From: Opeltia flavorubescens
Taxonomy: Eukaryota; Ascomycota; Lecanoromycetes; Teloschistales; Teloschistaceae
Assembly: GCA_000442125.1 (NCBI GenBank)
Contig: KE546983.1
Coordinates: 377,581 to 441,580, forward strand
Reading direction: 5' to 3'
DNA length: 64,000 nt
The translations under genes and the position numbers were made by a program. Below, piece after piece: positions 12,500-27,075 of this stretch. The notes beneath the pieces were generated by a model. The model did not search any database. It was not told where the DNA came from and was given only the letters and a program-made list of their open reading frames with translations. Within the stretch, counting starts at the first letter, position 1. Every line of letters starts with the position of its first letter.

Positions 12500-15150
12500 T
12501 TACTACTTTTAGAGCTTTTAGTATAGAAAACTTTTATAGTAAAATATATATCTAGGTAATTTTTTCATATATATAGATATATCTTACTAATCTTATTATT
12601 AATTATAGCTAGCTTTTTATTATAGATAATAATAAAGCGGTTTAGAATAATTATTTTAGTATTATCCCCGCTATAATATAATTCTTTTATTTTATTTTTT
12701 TATTAGCGGTAAGCTTTATTTAAATTAGATATTAAGTCGCTACCTTTTATATAGTATAGAATCTACTAGGTAATTAAATCTATAATTAGCTTTTCGATTT
12801 ATATAAAGATAATTAGTATATATAATATTCGTTATATTATAACTATAGGACTTATATTTATAAAATCGAATATTTATTATTAATTTTTATATTTTATAAT
12901 TATTTTTATTTATAAAGTTAATTCGAGGTATAAAATTAGAAAATTATTAATATATAATAAGTCTATATTACTTAAATATATTATTATAAAGCTTTTAGTA
13001 TTTTTAATTTTTATTTATTTTTTAGCGTTTATTTTTTTTTAACGTTTTTAGGTTTATTAATAATTTCTACTAAATAATACTATATAATTATATTATAGTA
13101 TTATATTATATTTAGGCGTTAAGTAAAGACCTTCTATAAATATTATATCTAGCTTTATATTATTTTTTCGCGTATTTAATAGATCTTATTAATTATAGTT
13201 TATCCGTTTCTAATATAATAACCGGTATCTATAATAAAGTTATATTAGCGCTTCAATAATAAATATTTAATATAAATTAATAATACTAATAATAGTAATA
13301 AAATAAAAAATAATTTTATTATAGATTAATTTTATATAGATTAATTTATCTATAGAACTTTAAATAAGTTATTACTTATAGAATCGTTTTATTTTTAATA
13401 ATTATTTTAACATTTAGTATTCTTATAATTTAATATAGATAAAATATAGTACTAACTACTAAAGGTAATATGCTCTATTAGTATATTATTAATAATTTTA
13501 ATATTAATCTATTAAAGTAGCTATTAAAAAAGCTATATATAGGGGAAATAGTATACTAAATAGTTATAATATAAATAAGGTTACTAAAATAATATATTTA
13601 AATAATATATTTAACTATAATATATTTAATAATATTTAGGTAAAGCGTCTAATTAAACTAGAAAAAACAGCGTTTTATAAAATCGTTCGCTATTAGAAAT
13701 TGATTGATTTTATTATTTTTAAAGTTCTATTCGCGCGATTAATATAAAAGCTAATAGTAAATTATTTAAATAGAAGTAAACGAATTTAGTCTATAGTATT
13801 AATTATATTATAAAAGGCCGCCGAAGTATAAATATATAATTTATTCTATAGTTAGTATATTACCCCTATATATTATTAAAGTTAAGATATTAAAGTTTTT
13901 TTAGATATTTAATTAATAATAATTTATAGGAAGCGGATAACTTTTTTAAAAAAAATATAAAATTTATTTTTAGAACTATAATAAATTTTAATATATTATT
14001 TTAATAAATAGGCTTTAACTTTAGTAAAATATTGGATAAGTCGCGCTAGATAGGTTTTTAATTTAGATAAAAAAAAAGGTTTAAATCGCGCGTTTTTTAT
14101 AATTAAAAAAATTTAATCGTTTTATTTTATTTTTATATTTTATTATTAAAAAAGTATTAAAAATTATTTAAAGCCCTTAAACTTATAATAGACTAGATTT
14201 TTTTTTTAGACTCCGCGAGTCTTTTTTTATAAAAGAAGACTATAATATTTATAAAATTTTTTCGAACTTTAAAAACTTTTAGATTATTTAATAATAATAA
14301 TTTATAGAGTTAAAAACCGAATAATAAAAATATTAAAATAATATTTAAAAGTAATATATTTTAGATTTTTAGGCTATTTTATTTATTATTATTTTTATTA
14401 TATAAATCGCTCTTTAAGGGCTCTATATTTCCTCGTGTAGTATACCTTCTAATAACTTTTTTTATTTCTTTATCGACTTTTTTAATTATTCTATTATTAT
14501 CGCTAGTATATAGTAAAAGGATTTTTTTATTTTTTATATTTATAGCGGTTCTAAACTCTTTTATAAATTTTTTATTTTTTTTTTAGATTTTAAATACTAG
14601 TAAACTTTAATTTATTAAACCCTGTTTTATAGATAACGCGTTATATAATATACTAGACCGTTAATATTATATATTTTAATATTATTACTAACGCGTCTTT
14701 TATTATTTTATATATTTTATATTATTTAAAATTAGCGGTTATATTTATTGAATTATTAAATTATATTACTAGTAAAGTTAGTATTATTATAGTAAATCTT
14801 TTTTTAGCTAGTAATACTATTTTTTTTATTTAAATTACTTCCTTTTAATTTTATAATTTACACCGTTTTATTTTATAGTATAATATTTAAAGATAATTAG
14901 TAGAAATATAAATTATTTTATTTTAATATATTACTATATAGATTATTTATAATTTAAAAATTATTTCTTTAAACCCGGCGATTCTATTTAAATACTTTCT
15001 TCTCCTTTTTATTAGTTATTTAATAAGTAATAGTTTTTTTAAATTTTTATACCGTTTTAAATTAGATTTAAAAGTTTATATTCGTTTATATTTATAATTT
15101 CTGTTCCTTTAATATTATATTATAAAATCGCTATATATTATATATTAATA
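12500..15150 (+). pseudogene. Degenerate coding-like stretch, unknown family
   Basis: One plus-strand frame reads with mixed, protein-like composition over long runs, interrupted mainly by TAA and TAG. This is what RIP of CAA, CAG and TGG codons gives. The clearest part is about 13570-14650, with basic stretches (KRLIKLEKTAFYKIVR type) and aromatic-rich runs near 14250-14650. I do not recognise a transposase, polymerase, integrase or host family. No LTR or inverted termini were found, and the family-1 gypsy element at 16497 interrupts its downstream flank. It is probably the main open reading frame of an undetermined transposon. A host gene caught in RIP leakage is less likely. Confidence 0.35.
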
Positions 15151-16496
15151 ATAGATTAGTAGAATAAGATATAGTAGTATATAATAAAATATTATTAAGT
15201 ATAATAAAGTAGAACTTTATATATAATAATATATATATTTTAATATTAAAGTAAAAACTTTAAATATAATTTAAAATTTTGTATTAAAAGTTAAAGTTTA
15301 ATTATAAAATTCTACTTTAATTAATTAATGAATTCTAATACTTCTTTTATTTTATATACTATAGAATTATCTTATTTAATAGCTTTAATATATTTTTATT
15401 TATATAGAGTATTTATACGCTCTATATTTATTATATTTATTTTTACTAGTAACTTCTTTATTTTATTTACTAGTTAGATTACTATATATTTTTATTAATA
15501 ATAATAAAGAATATATTTATATAATTACTAGGTACTAAAATATAAAAGAAATATATTAGTAATATATTATAGTAATATATTTAAAATATTATTATTTATT
15601 AATTTTAGATAGATTTAAATAATAAAATATATATAGCTAAAAATAGTAATTTACCGATTTACTCGAATCTATAAAAAAGCAGTTATTTATTAAATAATAA
15701 AAAGTTAACCTTTTTATATTCGCGTAAAAGTAGTTATTTTTCTAAAAATATCTTAAATTATATATTATAAGATAGTAGTTAGATTTTAAACTATAAAAAT
15801 TTATTAAATATAAGCTTATTTAATAATAGGTTAACTTTTAATCGGCGAAATTTATATATTAAAAAGAAAGACCGTTTTAAATTATTTTAGATTATAGATA
15901 TTTAAAATAAAAGGGATATATAAAATAAAGAAAGTAATAGAAAAATAGTTATTTATAGTATAAAAATCGATTATAAAAGAGAAATTTATTATAATAAAAA
16001 AGTCGGTTAAAAAAAAATTAATAAAATAATTTAAAATAGTAATATTTTATTTATATAATAAAATAAATTAATATTAATAATAGTATTATTTTAAATTAGA
16101 TACTATTATTTTATAGGAAATCTATTAGTATTAAAAAACTTCTAAATTATTATTTTTAAAGGTACTATTTAGCTATCTAATACGGAAATTATTTTTTAAT
16201 ATATAGGGTTATAAGGTTAATAATTATAAAAATTCTATAATTAATTATATTTAATTAAATATATTAAATAAATTATATAAAGCTATAGAAGCCTATATAA
16301 TTATATTTTTTAAAAGTAAATATATTACCTCTATATATTACTAGTACTATAATTCTAATATATAATAGATATCTAATTAATTATAATATATATAAAACGT
16401 ATAACTATTTAAAATAAAAATATATAGTTTATTTTTAGTTTTATAGATTAACTCGGTATTATTATTAATTAAATATAGTATATATTTAAATTAAAT
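15151..16496. other. RIP-degraded DNA flanking the gypsy insertion
   Basis: No gene or repeat partner is recognised. The last five bases, TAAAT at 16492-16496, are the left target duplication of the gypsy element that follows. The sequence therefore continues across that element at 24178. Confidence 0.5.
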
Positions 16497-16753
16497 TGTA
16501 AAAGGGATGCAATGGTAGGGAAACTGTATAGAAGTATAGGCAATAGTCTAGCGTCCTATTATCGCACACACGGAGCTATACGTAGAGAATATATATATAT
16601 TAATATCTAGAGAGCTATAAATATTAGGGGGAATTCCTNTAATTATATAGGCCCCCTTTCCTATTAGTATAATATAGCGATATAATATTTTAGCCGAAGC
16701 TATATAACGGTTTTATAATATTATAATAAACTAGACTATTACTAACTATAATA
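16497..16753 (-). repeat. LTR (3') of gypsy copy B, 257 bp
   Basis: It begins TGTAAAAGGG and ends aactataata. It keeps clearly more CA and TG than its partner at 23921-24177, for example near 16507-16515 and 16560-16580. Confidence 0.9.
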
Positions 16754-19700
16754 ATATTTTCTCTTCTATAGTAGTATTCTTATTATTCTATAGTTAGGCG
16801 ATATATATATAATAGATAGCTAAGCCCTTAATATAAAACGCGTATATTTAAACGCGTATTAGTTAAATTAATAATTTAAAGGTGCGCGACGCTAATATAT
16901 ATTTATATATAAAACGTTTTATTATTATATATAAGATATATAAATAGCTTTACTTTATATATTAAAGGTTATTTAGTATTAATATTAGTATTAGTTATCG
17001 CGTTATAATATATTATTAATATCTTTTAATATTTATTAAATATTTATATTAAGACGTATTTATAAAAATTAATATCGCTTAATAGCTCTACTTAATAGCT
17101 ATATTATACTATAATAATTATAAATAATTAAAGCTATTAAATTTTANATAATTTAATTTATATTANTANNNTTATAAANCTCGCGTTAAATAGTATAATT
17201 CTATTTTTTACTTATAAGTATATAATAAACGTTTCTCCCCTAGTATAAATCTATTTTCTAATTTAGGTTTTTATTATCTTTATTATATTTTATTTTTATT
17301 TATTAGTTTTATTTTTTTATAAACCTTTTTTAACTTTTATATCTTTTATTATAGATTTTAAAGTTTTTAAAATTTTTATAATTAAAAAAATTCTTTAAAA
17401 CGCGTAGACGCCTGATACTTTAATATTACTAAGTATTTTAGTTTTATAAAAGGATTACTACTATTAGTATATTAAAGCTAGTATTATAATATATATCGCT
17501 TATTTAATATTATTATTTAATAATTTTTAATAAGAAATAGTTAAAGAATAATTTTACTATCTACTATATTTTTATCTACTATATAAAGCCTAGTATTAGT
17601 TTTAAACGTTATACGCGTTATTTTAAACTTTATAAAAAATATAAACTAATATATTAAGTTTATATATTACGGTAGCTTTTTTAATTTATATAAATTTTTT
17701 AGAAATTTATTTTAGTAGTTAATAAAATAATTTCTGCTATTATTACTACTAATATTATTAATAAAAATAAAAAGCGATATATTATATATTACTCGCGTAT
17801 TATTATTCTTTCTAGCTATAAATAAATCGAGGCTTAAAAGAAAGCTAAAATATAGTAAAAAAAGACTATTAGTACTTTTAATATTATTAAAGCTATTTAT
17901 ATTTTAAAAAAGTCGATTAATATAAATATTAATATAATATATTTTATTATATATTTACTTTTTTTATATAATTTTATATATTAATTTTATATTAAAACCG
18001 TTTAAATCCTTTAATCGTTAAGAAGAAATAGTTAAATTTAATTAAAAAAGATAATTTTTTCTCTATTAATAAGAGCGAAGTAAAAAAGAGTAGTATTATT
18101 ATATAGTTTTATATTTATCTAATATTTTATATTTATCTTTAATATTTATTTTTATATATTTATTTTTATATTTTACTTTCGGGTTTATATTATTTTTAAG
18201 TAATTATAACTTTAAAGTTTATATTTTAATAAAGTTTTCTTTTAACTTTAATCTTTCTTAATAATATACCTTATAATATATATTTTTTAATATATATTCT
18301 ATTAGTAAGCTTCGGTAATTATATAAAATTTTGTTTTTATTACTATTTTATATTTTTAGTATTACTTATTTTTTTATTTATTACCTTATTTATATATTTA
18401 TATATAGTTTAGTTATAATTTATTTTTTTTTTTGTCTTTTTTTTAAAAAGCTCTTTTTACTATTATTTAGTAATTTTTTAGAATATATATAATAGAAGTT
18501 CTTTATATATTTACTAGTTTTTAATATTTTTTTAGTATTAAGCTAGTTATTATTTTCGGGGCTATAGTTAAATTATTTTACTAGATATTATAATTTTTTA
18601 TAGTACTATTTTAAATTAAATATTTTTTCTATTTTATATTATTCTTTATTATCGATAAATAAAAATAATAAATCTTTTTTATCTTTCTCTTTTATTATTA
18701 TATATAATTTGAGAAAAAAGATATAAAAAATAGGATAGATATAATTTATTAATATTAGAAGTTTTAGACGATATAATTATAAATTTACTAGTTCTATTAT
18801 TTTAAAAAACCTATAAAATTTATAATTTAGTTTCTTTAATAGCCTTTTTATTTTAATATTACGCTTATTTAATTATATTATATCGTTAGTAGTAAAGGAT
18901 TTTATAGAATATTTTTAATTATAGTATTTAAATTACTTTTTTATTATTATTTTCTATTAGTTTTTAAATTAAATATATATATATATATATCTTTTAATAT
19001 ATTAACGCGCTTTAGGTATATTACTTTTAATATTATTAATTTAGATATTATTTTTTAAATTAGAATATTTACTAATAATAGTAAAAAACGGTATTATATT
19101 AATAGAAGTATACTTACTATTATTATACGTAAATTTTATAAAGAATAGTTATTTATTTTAATCGTCCTAATTATAGTTAATAAAGCTTTTTAGAAATTAT
19201 TTTAGGGTTTAATTTTATTATTTAGTTTACTTATCGATTTATAGATAAAAAGCGGTATTTAAATAGCGTTTGATTTTTAAATAATAGTAAAGGGCAGATT
19301 AAAACTATAAAATAAAAAGAGTTTCTTAATTAGAGACTAGCGATTTAAGTATATTATAATAATTATATACCTTATTAATAAAGGTATCCGCTAGCTTTTT
19401 TATAGTTATAATTATCTAGTATAAAATATATATAGCGAGTTTTATATAGCGGTCGACTATTATAAAAATCGAATTATATATAATACGGAGGTGTTTATAT
19501 AAAGGTAGGTTAGTAATAAAATTTATAATTAAATCGCTAAATAGTTTTAAAGATTTTTTTAGCGGTTATATTTCGCTGTATAGCTTATATTTTATGGGTT
19601 TTATTTAATAGTATATATTATAAGTATATATATAGTATTTAATATCCTTTATTATATTTAATTAAAAGTATTTTTGATAAATGAGCTTTAATATTTTTTT

Positions 19701-22700
19701 ATAGCTAAAGTAATCTATTATAAAATTATTATAATTATATTTAAGGGCCTTTTATTTAATTATACTAAAAGATAGATACTATTTTTTATTATAATAGAGT
19801 AATTTTTAATTCTAATATTATTTATAATTTTTATTAAACTACTTTAATATTATATAAATACTTAATGAATTATCGAGTAATTTTTTTTTTAAAAATATTA
19901 ATTTTTTAATTATATTATCGAGTTTTTAAAACCTTTTTATAATATAATAAAAAAATAGCGGGAATATATCGTACGTATTCTTTAAAGCCGTTTTTTTAAT
20001 AATTTATTACTTTAATTATAAGTCTTTAAAATTATTAGGGTTATTTAAAGAAATTAATTAAGTATTACTATATATAGTAGTATCGGGTTTATAAGGAGCC
20101 TTTAGTTTTTTATATACCCTAAAACTACAAGTTTTTATTAGTATCTATTTTTTTTTTATTTTAAAAGACTTCCCTTTAATTATAAAAAATAAAATTAATA
20201 TTTTTATATCGCTTTTTAAAATATTTTTATTTTTCTTCTTTATTAATATTAAGGGTATCCTTTAACTATAAAAAAATATAGACGATATAATATTATCGCG
20301 CTCCTTTATATAGGTATTAAATACGCGACCCTTTATTAAAAATCTGTATTTAGAGGTATTTTTTAAAAGTTTACTTTTTTTATTAGAAATATTAGCCTTC
20401 GCTTTTTTTATTATATAACGTATTACTACTATTCTTTAAATATTTTTAATAATAGTTTTAATATTTTTAAATAACCTTTAAAAGCTTTTTTAAATATTTT
20501 TAAAATTAATTAATAATATTTTATTATTAAAATAGCTTTTTTTATCGCTTTTTAACGACTTTTTAATATTATTTAGGGTCTTTTATAAACTCTCGAATTT
20601 ATTTTTATTTTATTTTATAGAAGTTTTAAATAGATAGTATTAAATTTTTAAAAAATTTATAATCGGTTTTATACTTTTTTTAAAATTTTTTTAAAATTTT
20701 CTAAAATATAAAATCGAATAAATATATTTTTAATTTAAAATATTAAAAGTGGTATAGATTTTAAGCGCTTTATAATTATTTCTTTATAATATTATATTAG
20801 TAGGGTTTAATTTATCTAGCCTATACTTTAAGTCTAGATTTAATTTAATTAGCCGCTTTTATTATCTAGTGTTTTTATAGCTAAGTTTTTTTTTTATAAA
20901 GAAATTATAAAGATTTATATAATTAATAATAATTTTTATTTTATAAAAGGCTTTTTTAATATAATATCGCTACTATTTATAAATATAAATAATAGCTAGT
21001 ATTTTTAAATCTCTAATACTATAATTATATTTAATTGTTATTTTTTTCCGGGACTAGTAAATGATAAGGTACTAGCGGATTTATATACTAGTATTAAAGG
21101 GCTGCGAGATAATTATTAAAATAATATACTTTAAAATATCTATTTTAATATGAATTTAGAGTATATAATTAAATTATTATAGAATAGGCGTTATTATAAA
21201 GCGTTCCTTTAATATTTTAAACGCGCTAGCTATTTTTTTAATTAGGATAAATTTAATATTAAATTTTTTTTTATTACCGCTTTTTAATAGTGATATTAGT
21301 AGTAATACTATTTATAAAAATACTTTAATAAAATGTTAGTAAAAGTTTATAAATTTAAGGAAATATTATATATTATAATATAATTTTAAAAGGGACTAAT
21401 TTTTTATATATTTAATACGGGATTTTTTTATTATAATACTATTAAAGCGAATAATAAATTTTATAAATCTAATTTTATATATATTAAATAAATATTTTTT
21501 TAATTTAATATATAGCCTATATTATAATAGTTTTATAAGGATCTTTTATATATATATTAAATACTTAGTTTTATTTTTAAAATAAATTAGTAAATTATTT
21601 ATATATATTATAATAAAAAAGTCTAGAAAGTTTTTAAAAATATTATTAATATATATTTAAAAAATAGCTAGGGTATTTATTAAATTAAATAGTATAATAT
21701 AATATTTAAAATAGTTATAATAAGTATAGAATATTATTTTTTATTTATTGCCCTTCCGGATTTTAATATAATAGTAGGTATTTCGGATATTTAAATGTAT
21801 AAAAATTATTACTTTATATAGTCTATTTAAAACTTCTAATATTAGAGGAAAAAAGTACCGGTTTTTAATAATAATCTAGTTTAGCCTCTAGTAATTAATA
21901 TAAAGGCGAAGGCTATTATTTTTTTTTTTTATAAATATAATTAAAGCGCTAACTCGCGATATTAAATAATAAATAAATCCTTTTATTAGATTTTTATTAA
22001 TATAGATTTATAAAATTTTTAATTTAATAATTAAAAGATTATATAAAGGTTTAAATAATAGATTACCCGTTATTTTAAAAATATAATTATTTATAGAATA
22101 TTTAAAAAGTTTATCGGCTTTTTAAAAATTATAAACCTTTTTTAAATCGGCGTACTTTTTAAGTAAAATTACCTTTTTAATGTTATATAAAACGATTATA
22201 TCGTTTTTATTATATAATTCTATACTAAAAAAATATAATTATTTAAATTTTTTTATTTTTAATAAATATTTTAATTCTTTAACCGGGATTAGTTTAATAT
22301 CTATTCCCGCTAAAATAGCGCCGGAATCGCGTTATATCTATTATATACGTATCTAGTTAATATCTAAATTATATCGATATAATTATAGGAGGCTAAATAT
22401 AATATTAAAAGATTTAATATTTACTTTAATATATTTATTTATTATTATTCTAGATTTTTTTTTTAAATTAATAAAATTAATTAGAAGCTTATATTTTTAA
22501 AAATAAATTAAGCTTATATTATTTAATATTCTAATCAGCGTTTTAATATCGCGGCTGTTATATAATTTTAGCTCTTTTATACGATATTATAATATAAAAT
22601 TCAGGTTTATATTATAATTAATAAATATAATTAATTTAATCTTTTATTTTTTTTTTTAAATAATTACGTTTATAATTAGATAAAATATTTATAGCTTTAT

Positions 22701-23920
22701 TTATTAGCGATTTAATAGTATAAAAATAATATCTATTAGATTTTATTTTTTCCCTTTTTATTTTTATAAAGGTAATCGGGTCTTTTATAATTTTTTTTAC
22801 TATATTTCTAGTAAATAATCGTCGTTAATATATCGCTATTCTTATAAAATCCGTAGCTATTATTTAAGCTATATTTTTAAGAATTATACTAGCCTTTACG
22901 ATTTCCGTAATTAATTATTATTATATTTATGTTAATTACTAGTATAGTAGTATTAAATAGATTTTATCTTTTTTAACTATTTCTATAATTTTTAAAATTT
23001 AATACTCTAGTATTTATATTATTATAATTAATATACGCCTAATATTATAATTAAACCGATTTAATTTTAATTATTTAATTAATAATCTTTTAATATATTT
23101 TTAAAAGGTTAAATATTTTAAATATTTTATCGGTTATACTATTTCGAAGGGCGTTTTTTAGGATATTTACCTAAATATAATCCAGTAAAAATTTTTTTAT
23201 ATAATTTTTAAAATTTTTTAAATATTTAATAAATAAAAGAATATTTTATTTATTATAATATTTCGTATTAAAGTATTATAATATTATTTTAATACCGCGG
23301 ATAATTTAAGGGTTAAGTTAATTTAATAAAAGTTTTAGTTATTCTTTCTAGATTATTTTAAATCTAGTATTTAAATTCGTTTTTTTAATTTAGTTCTATA
23401 TATTTATTAAATAGCGATTAAAGTAGCCTATATTAAATAAAATTTTTAAAGCTTCCGTTTTATATATAACTAGACGAGTTTTAAAGATATATTTATATTC
23501 GCGCTTAAATAACGTATATTTCGTATAACTTTTATCTTTATATTAAATAAGGTTAGGGATTTTTAACTTCGATTTTTTATTTATTTTCTACTTTTTAATA
23601 TATTTAAAATTGTTAATTAGGGTTTTAAAGGTTTATTATTAATATATAATAATAAATAGCTCTAAAAATTCTAATTCCTTTTCAACTTTTAATATTTTTA
23701 ACTTTTTTTATTAATAGGCTAGAGCTTATTCTATTTTAAAAGCTTAAATTTTTATATTTAAAATATCGCTAATAAGCTTATTTATATTATTATTTTATAA
23801 TATAGCTATATTCGTTAGCGGTTATAATCTAGTTATAGGCGTAGTATTACTATTATTACCTCGCGCTATAACTTCGTAATATAGTCGAACTACCTTTTAT
23901 AAGGAGTAGAGATATTAAAG

Positions 23921-24177
23921 TATAAAAGGGATATAATAGTAGGGAAACTATATAAAAGTATAGGTAATAGTTTAATATTCTACTATTGTATATACGGAGC
24001 TATATATAGAGAATCTATATATATTAATATCTAGAGAGCTATAAATATTAGGGGGAATTCCTCTAACTATATAGGCCCCCTTTCCTACTAGTGTAATATA
24101 GCGATGTAATATTTTAGCCGAAGCTATACGATAGCTCTGCGATATTATAATAAGCTAGACCATTGCTAACTATAATA
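23921..24177 (-). repeat. LTR (5') of gypsy copy B, 257 bp
   Basis: It matches 16497-16753 over its full length without a length change. It is followed directly by the TAAAT duplication. Confidence 0.9.
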
Positions 24178-24455
24178 TAAATAAAGATTTTAGATATTTA
24201 GAGTTTATTAATATTTAATAATTTTTTATATTTATTATAACTATAAATAAAGGAAATAAATATATTTCCTTTTAATATTAATAAAGAATTTTATTTAAAA
24301 TTTAAACTATTTAACTTTTTTTATTAAAGCTTTATTTATTTATTAATATAATTAAATTAAATTTAAAAATAATATAATTTAAAAATAATAATAGGGTAAA
24401 AATTTTATTTAAATCCTAAAACTTAAATTTTTATTAGTATAATCTATAGAAAAAT
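24178..24455. other. Flank after gypsy copy B, no gene seen
   Basis: It starts with the right target duplication and continues the sequence interrupted at 16496. It is AT-rich and without a recognisable product. Confidence 0.4.
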
Positions 24456-24670
24456 CGGGTCGGATTAGGTTATTAGGTTAGGTTATCGGTTTAAATTTTA
24501 TAATTTAACCCGACTTTTAGTTTAAAAATTAGGATCTAAAACTAACCTAACTTACTAGTAACCCGATTTAAATTTAACTCGACTCGCTAATAACCCGATT
24601 TAAAACCGACTGCTAAGTTAAAAACTCGGGTTTAACTCGACTCGATCCGACCCGATCTAACCAGTCTAAC
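24456..24670. repeat. CGGGT/ACCCG cluster with inverted arrangement
   Basis: Words of the type cgggtcgga, aggttaggtt and cgggtt lie at the left (24456-24492). Their complements (aacccgattt, aactcgactcg, atccgacccgatc) fill 24540-24665. The left word tcgggtcggat reappears inverted near 24645-24656. Such G-rich subterminal clusters are known near the ends of some hAT-type DNA transposons, but no transposase or exact end was found here. GC content is far above the surroundings. Confidence 0.55.
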
Positions 24671-27075
24671 TACAAGTTTAAAATAGGCTGAAAAAATTCT
24701 AATATTAAAATTAAATTAAGAGATTATTAATTAATTAAATATTATTAAAAAAAAATTAGAATTTAAAAAAAAATTATTAAAAAAAATTAAAGTTAATATT
24801 TTTAAAAAGTTTTTAAAATAGATATTAATTATTAAATATTCAAACTAGAATCTTTTTAATTTATATTTACTATATTTTATTATCTATTAAAAAATACTTT
24901 AAAGTATTAATATAATTAATTAAATAACTATTATTGAATTACTATTAATTAAATTAAATTTTAGTTATTCTTTAACTAGAATTATATAGGGATTTTTAAT
25001 ATATAAGCAATAAAATAATATATACACTAATTTATATAATTAAATCTCTTAATAATAGTTTAAAATAATATTTAAAAAAGTTTTTTAAACTATTTAAAAA
25101 AAAAGAAGTTTCTTTAATAATAACTCCATTAACTATTAATAATTTAATAATAGTTATATTAAAATTGAAAAAGATCTTTCTTTTTAAAAAATAATAGATT
25201 ATATTTTAAAATTTATATTTTAATAATTAATGCAATTATTATATTAATATTAAAATTTGTTTTATTTTTAAAATAGTTTAATATATTTATAAATATATTT
25301 GTAAAAATTATTATTATAAACCTATTATAATAATTTAAAAAAATATCAAAAATAAGATAATAGTATAGTATTTAAATAATAAGGTTATTAGTTTATTATA
25401 AATTTATTAAAAGCTTTTTAAATATTAAAGTTATTAAAAATATTTACCGATTTAAAGATTTTATTTTTATTCTAAAAAAATATATAGAATTATATATTTA
25501 AACGAAATTTTAACTAATATATTAATTTAATAAATAGAAAATATAAGTTTAATTTTAATAAAATAATTTTAAAATAATATTAAAAATAAAAATAGGTAGA
25601 ATATTTTAGATTAGAATTTTCTAAAATAATATATCTAAAAGAAAAATTATTAAATATTTTAAAAAAAAGTATTTTAATTAATTATATATATTATAATAAT
25701 CTTTTTAAAAAGAAATAATATTTTCTTTTATAGTTATCTTTTAAATTTTCTATTATAGAATTATTTATTTATTTTAAAATATATAAAAAGGTTATATATA
25801 ATATTTTTTATATAATATACTTTATACGCGATTTAATATTTAATAATTTTAAATAAATATATTATTTTAAAAAATCCTTTTTATTTATAAAAAATAAATA
25901 GATATAAAGCTTTTTAATTCTAATATATATTTATAATATATTAAATTATTAATAATCGCTTGAGAAATAGTTTTAAAAATTAATTTTTAATAATATAAAA
26001 TTTCAATTTAATATAAAGCGTTTTAAAATTTTAAAAGATTTTAAATATTTTAAATAAAACTATAAACTATACTAAATATTAAACTTCTTTATAAATTAAA
26101 ATAAAAGTTTAAAATAGTTTTAATTATAGTTTTATAAATTTAATTAAAATTATATTATTAAAAATCTTCCAATTATAATAAAGTTGAAATATAATATTAA
26201 TAAATAATAACGGCTATTTAAAGAAATCGGTCGAAATTTAATATTGAATGGTAAATAGTATATAATTATATTATTTTAAAGTTTATAAATAAAAATTAAC
26301 CTTTTTTTTAAAGGCTAGACGGTATAAATAAAACCTTTTAATATTAGATTTTATATTATTATTCTTGTATCTATAATTAAATTATAATTTATATTATATT
26401 TTCTATAATTATTATATTACTATTATTATTTAAAAGTTAAATATTATACTAATATTTTAAAATCCTAATTAATATTTTAAATAAATCTTTGTATTTTAGT
26501 AATTAGAGTTTAAAGTTTAATAATCTATATTAATAAATAATAATAATTATTTAAAATAAAACTCTTCTATAATATAATTAATATTCTATAATTATCGACT
26601 GGATAATATATAATATATATAATAAAATTTTTTTTTAAAAGAAAATAAATAATATTTAATAGTAATTATATTAAAATTCTTTTATTATATCTACTAACTT
26701 TAGAAATATTATTATTAAAATAAATATCTAATATTTATTTCTTTAATATTATTTTAAATAATTATATTTAATTTAAAATATACAAATTTAAGATAATATT
26801 ATTAATATTTAATTTTTACAATAATTTAAAAGAATATTCAATTTTTAAATAATTTATAATATAATTTAACTCTAAAATAATATTAACTAGATAATAAATT
26901 TTTTAAACTTTTAAAAATAAATTTTTTTAATTTAAAAGCTTTAAAGTTTATAATATAATCTAAATTTCTTTTAAAACTTTTTAATCTTATTCATATATAA
27001 TAAAATAGATAATCTATAAAATTCAAAATTATTATAAAATTTATATAAAAAGTTTCAAATTTATTATAACTTTAA
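24671..27075. other. AT-rich degenerate DNA, no gene identified
   Basis: Homopolymer runs and short AT words dominate. It may be the unshared 5' part of the element whose shared part starts by 27076, because no boundary is visible there. I saw no partner copy in the window and no motif. Confidence 0.35.

Larger units (their letters stand above)
16497..24177 (-). mobile_element. Structurally complete Ty3/gypsy chromovirus fossil, family 1 copy B
   Basis: This 7,681-bp element has two 257-bp LTRs and a TAAAT duplication on both sides (16492-16496, 24178-24182). It is the reference copy of family 1. The parts on the minus strand, estimated from the inverted copy at 50209-57263, are: gag at about 23700-22700, reverse transcriptase about 22010-21550, RNase H about 21250-20800, integrase about 19840-18900 and a C-terminal chromodomain about 18660-18470. 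The protein order and the chromodomain place it among the chromoviruses of Ty3/gypsy. The layout looks whole, but the coding region is broken throughout by RIP, with stops in every part. A run of ambiguous bases lies near 17147-17180. It is old, and inactive in this form. Confidence 0.9.

Noticed and set aside
16754-18460. Extra gene downstream of the chromodomain in gypsy copy B
   Set aside because: The same sequence occurs inverted at about 55960-57250 in copy C, as part of the element's 3' region. No protein motif is readable, so it is treated as untranslated sequence.
18970-18995. Simple AT microsatellites such as the (ta)n run near 18976
   Set aside because: Short AT runs are expected throughout RIPped DNA and carry no separate meaning.
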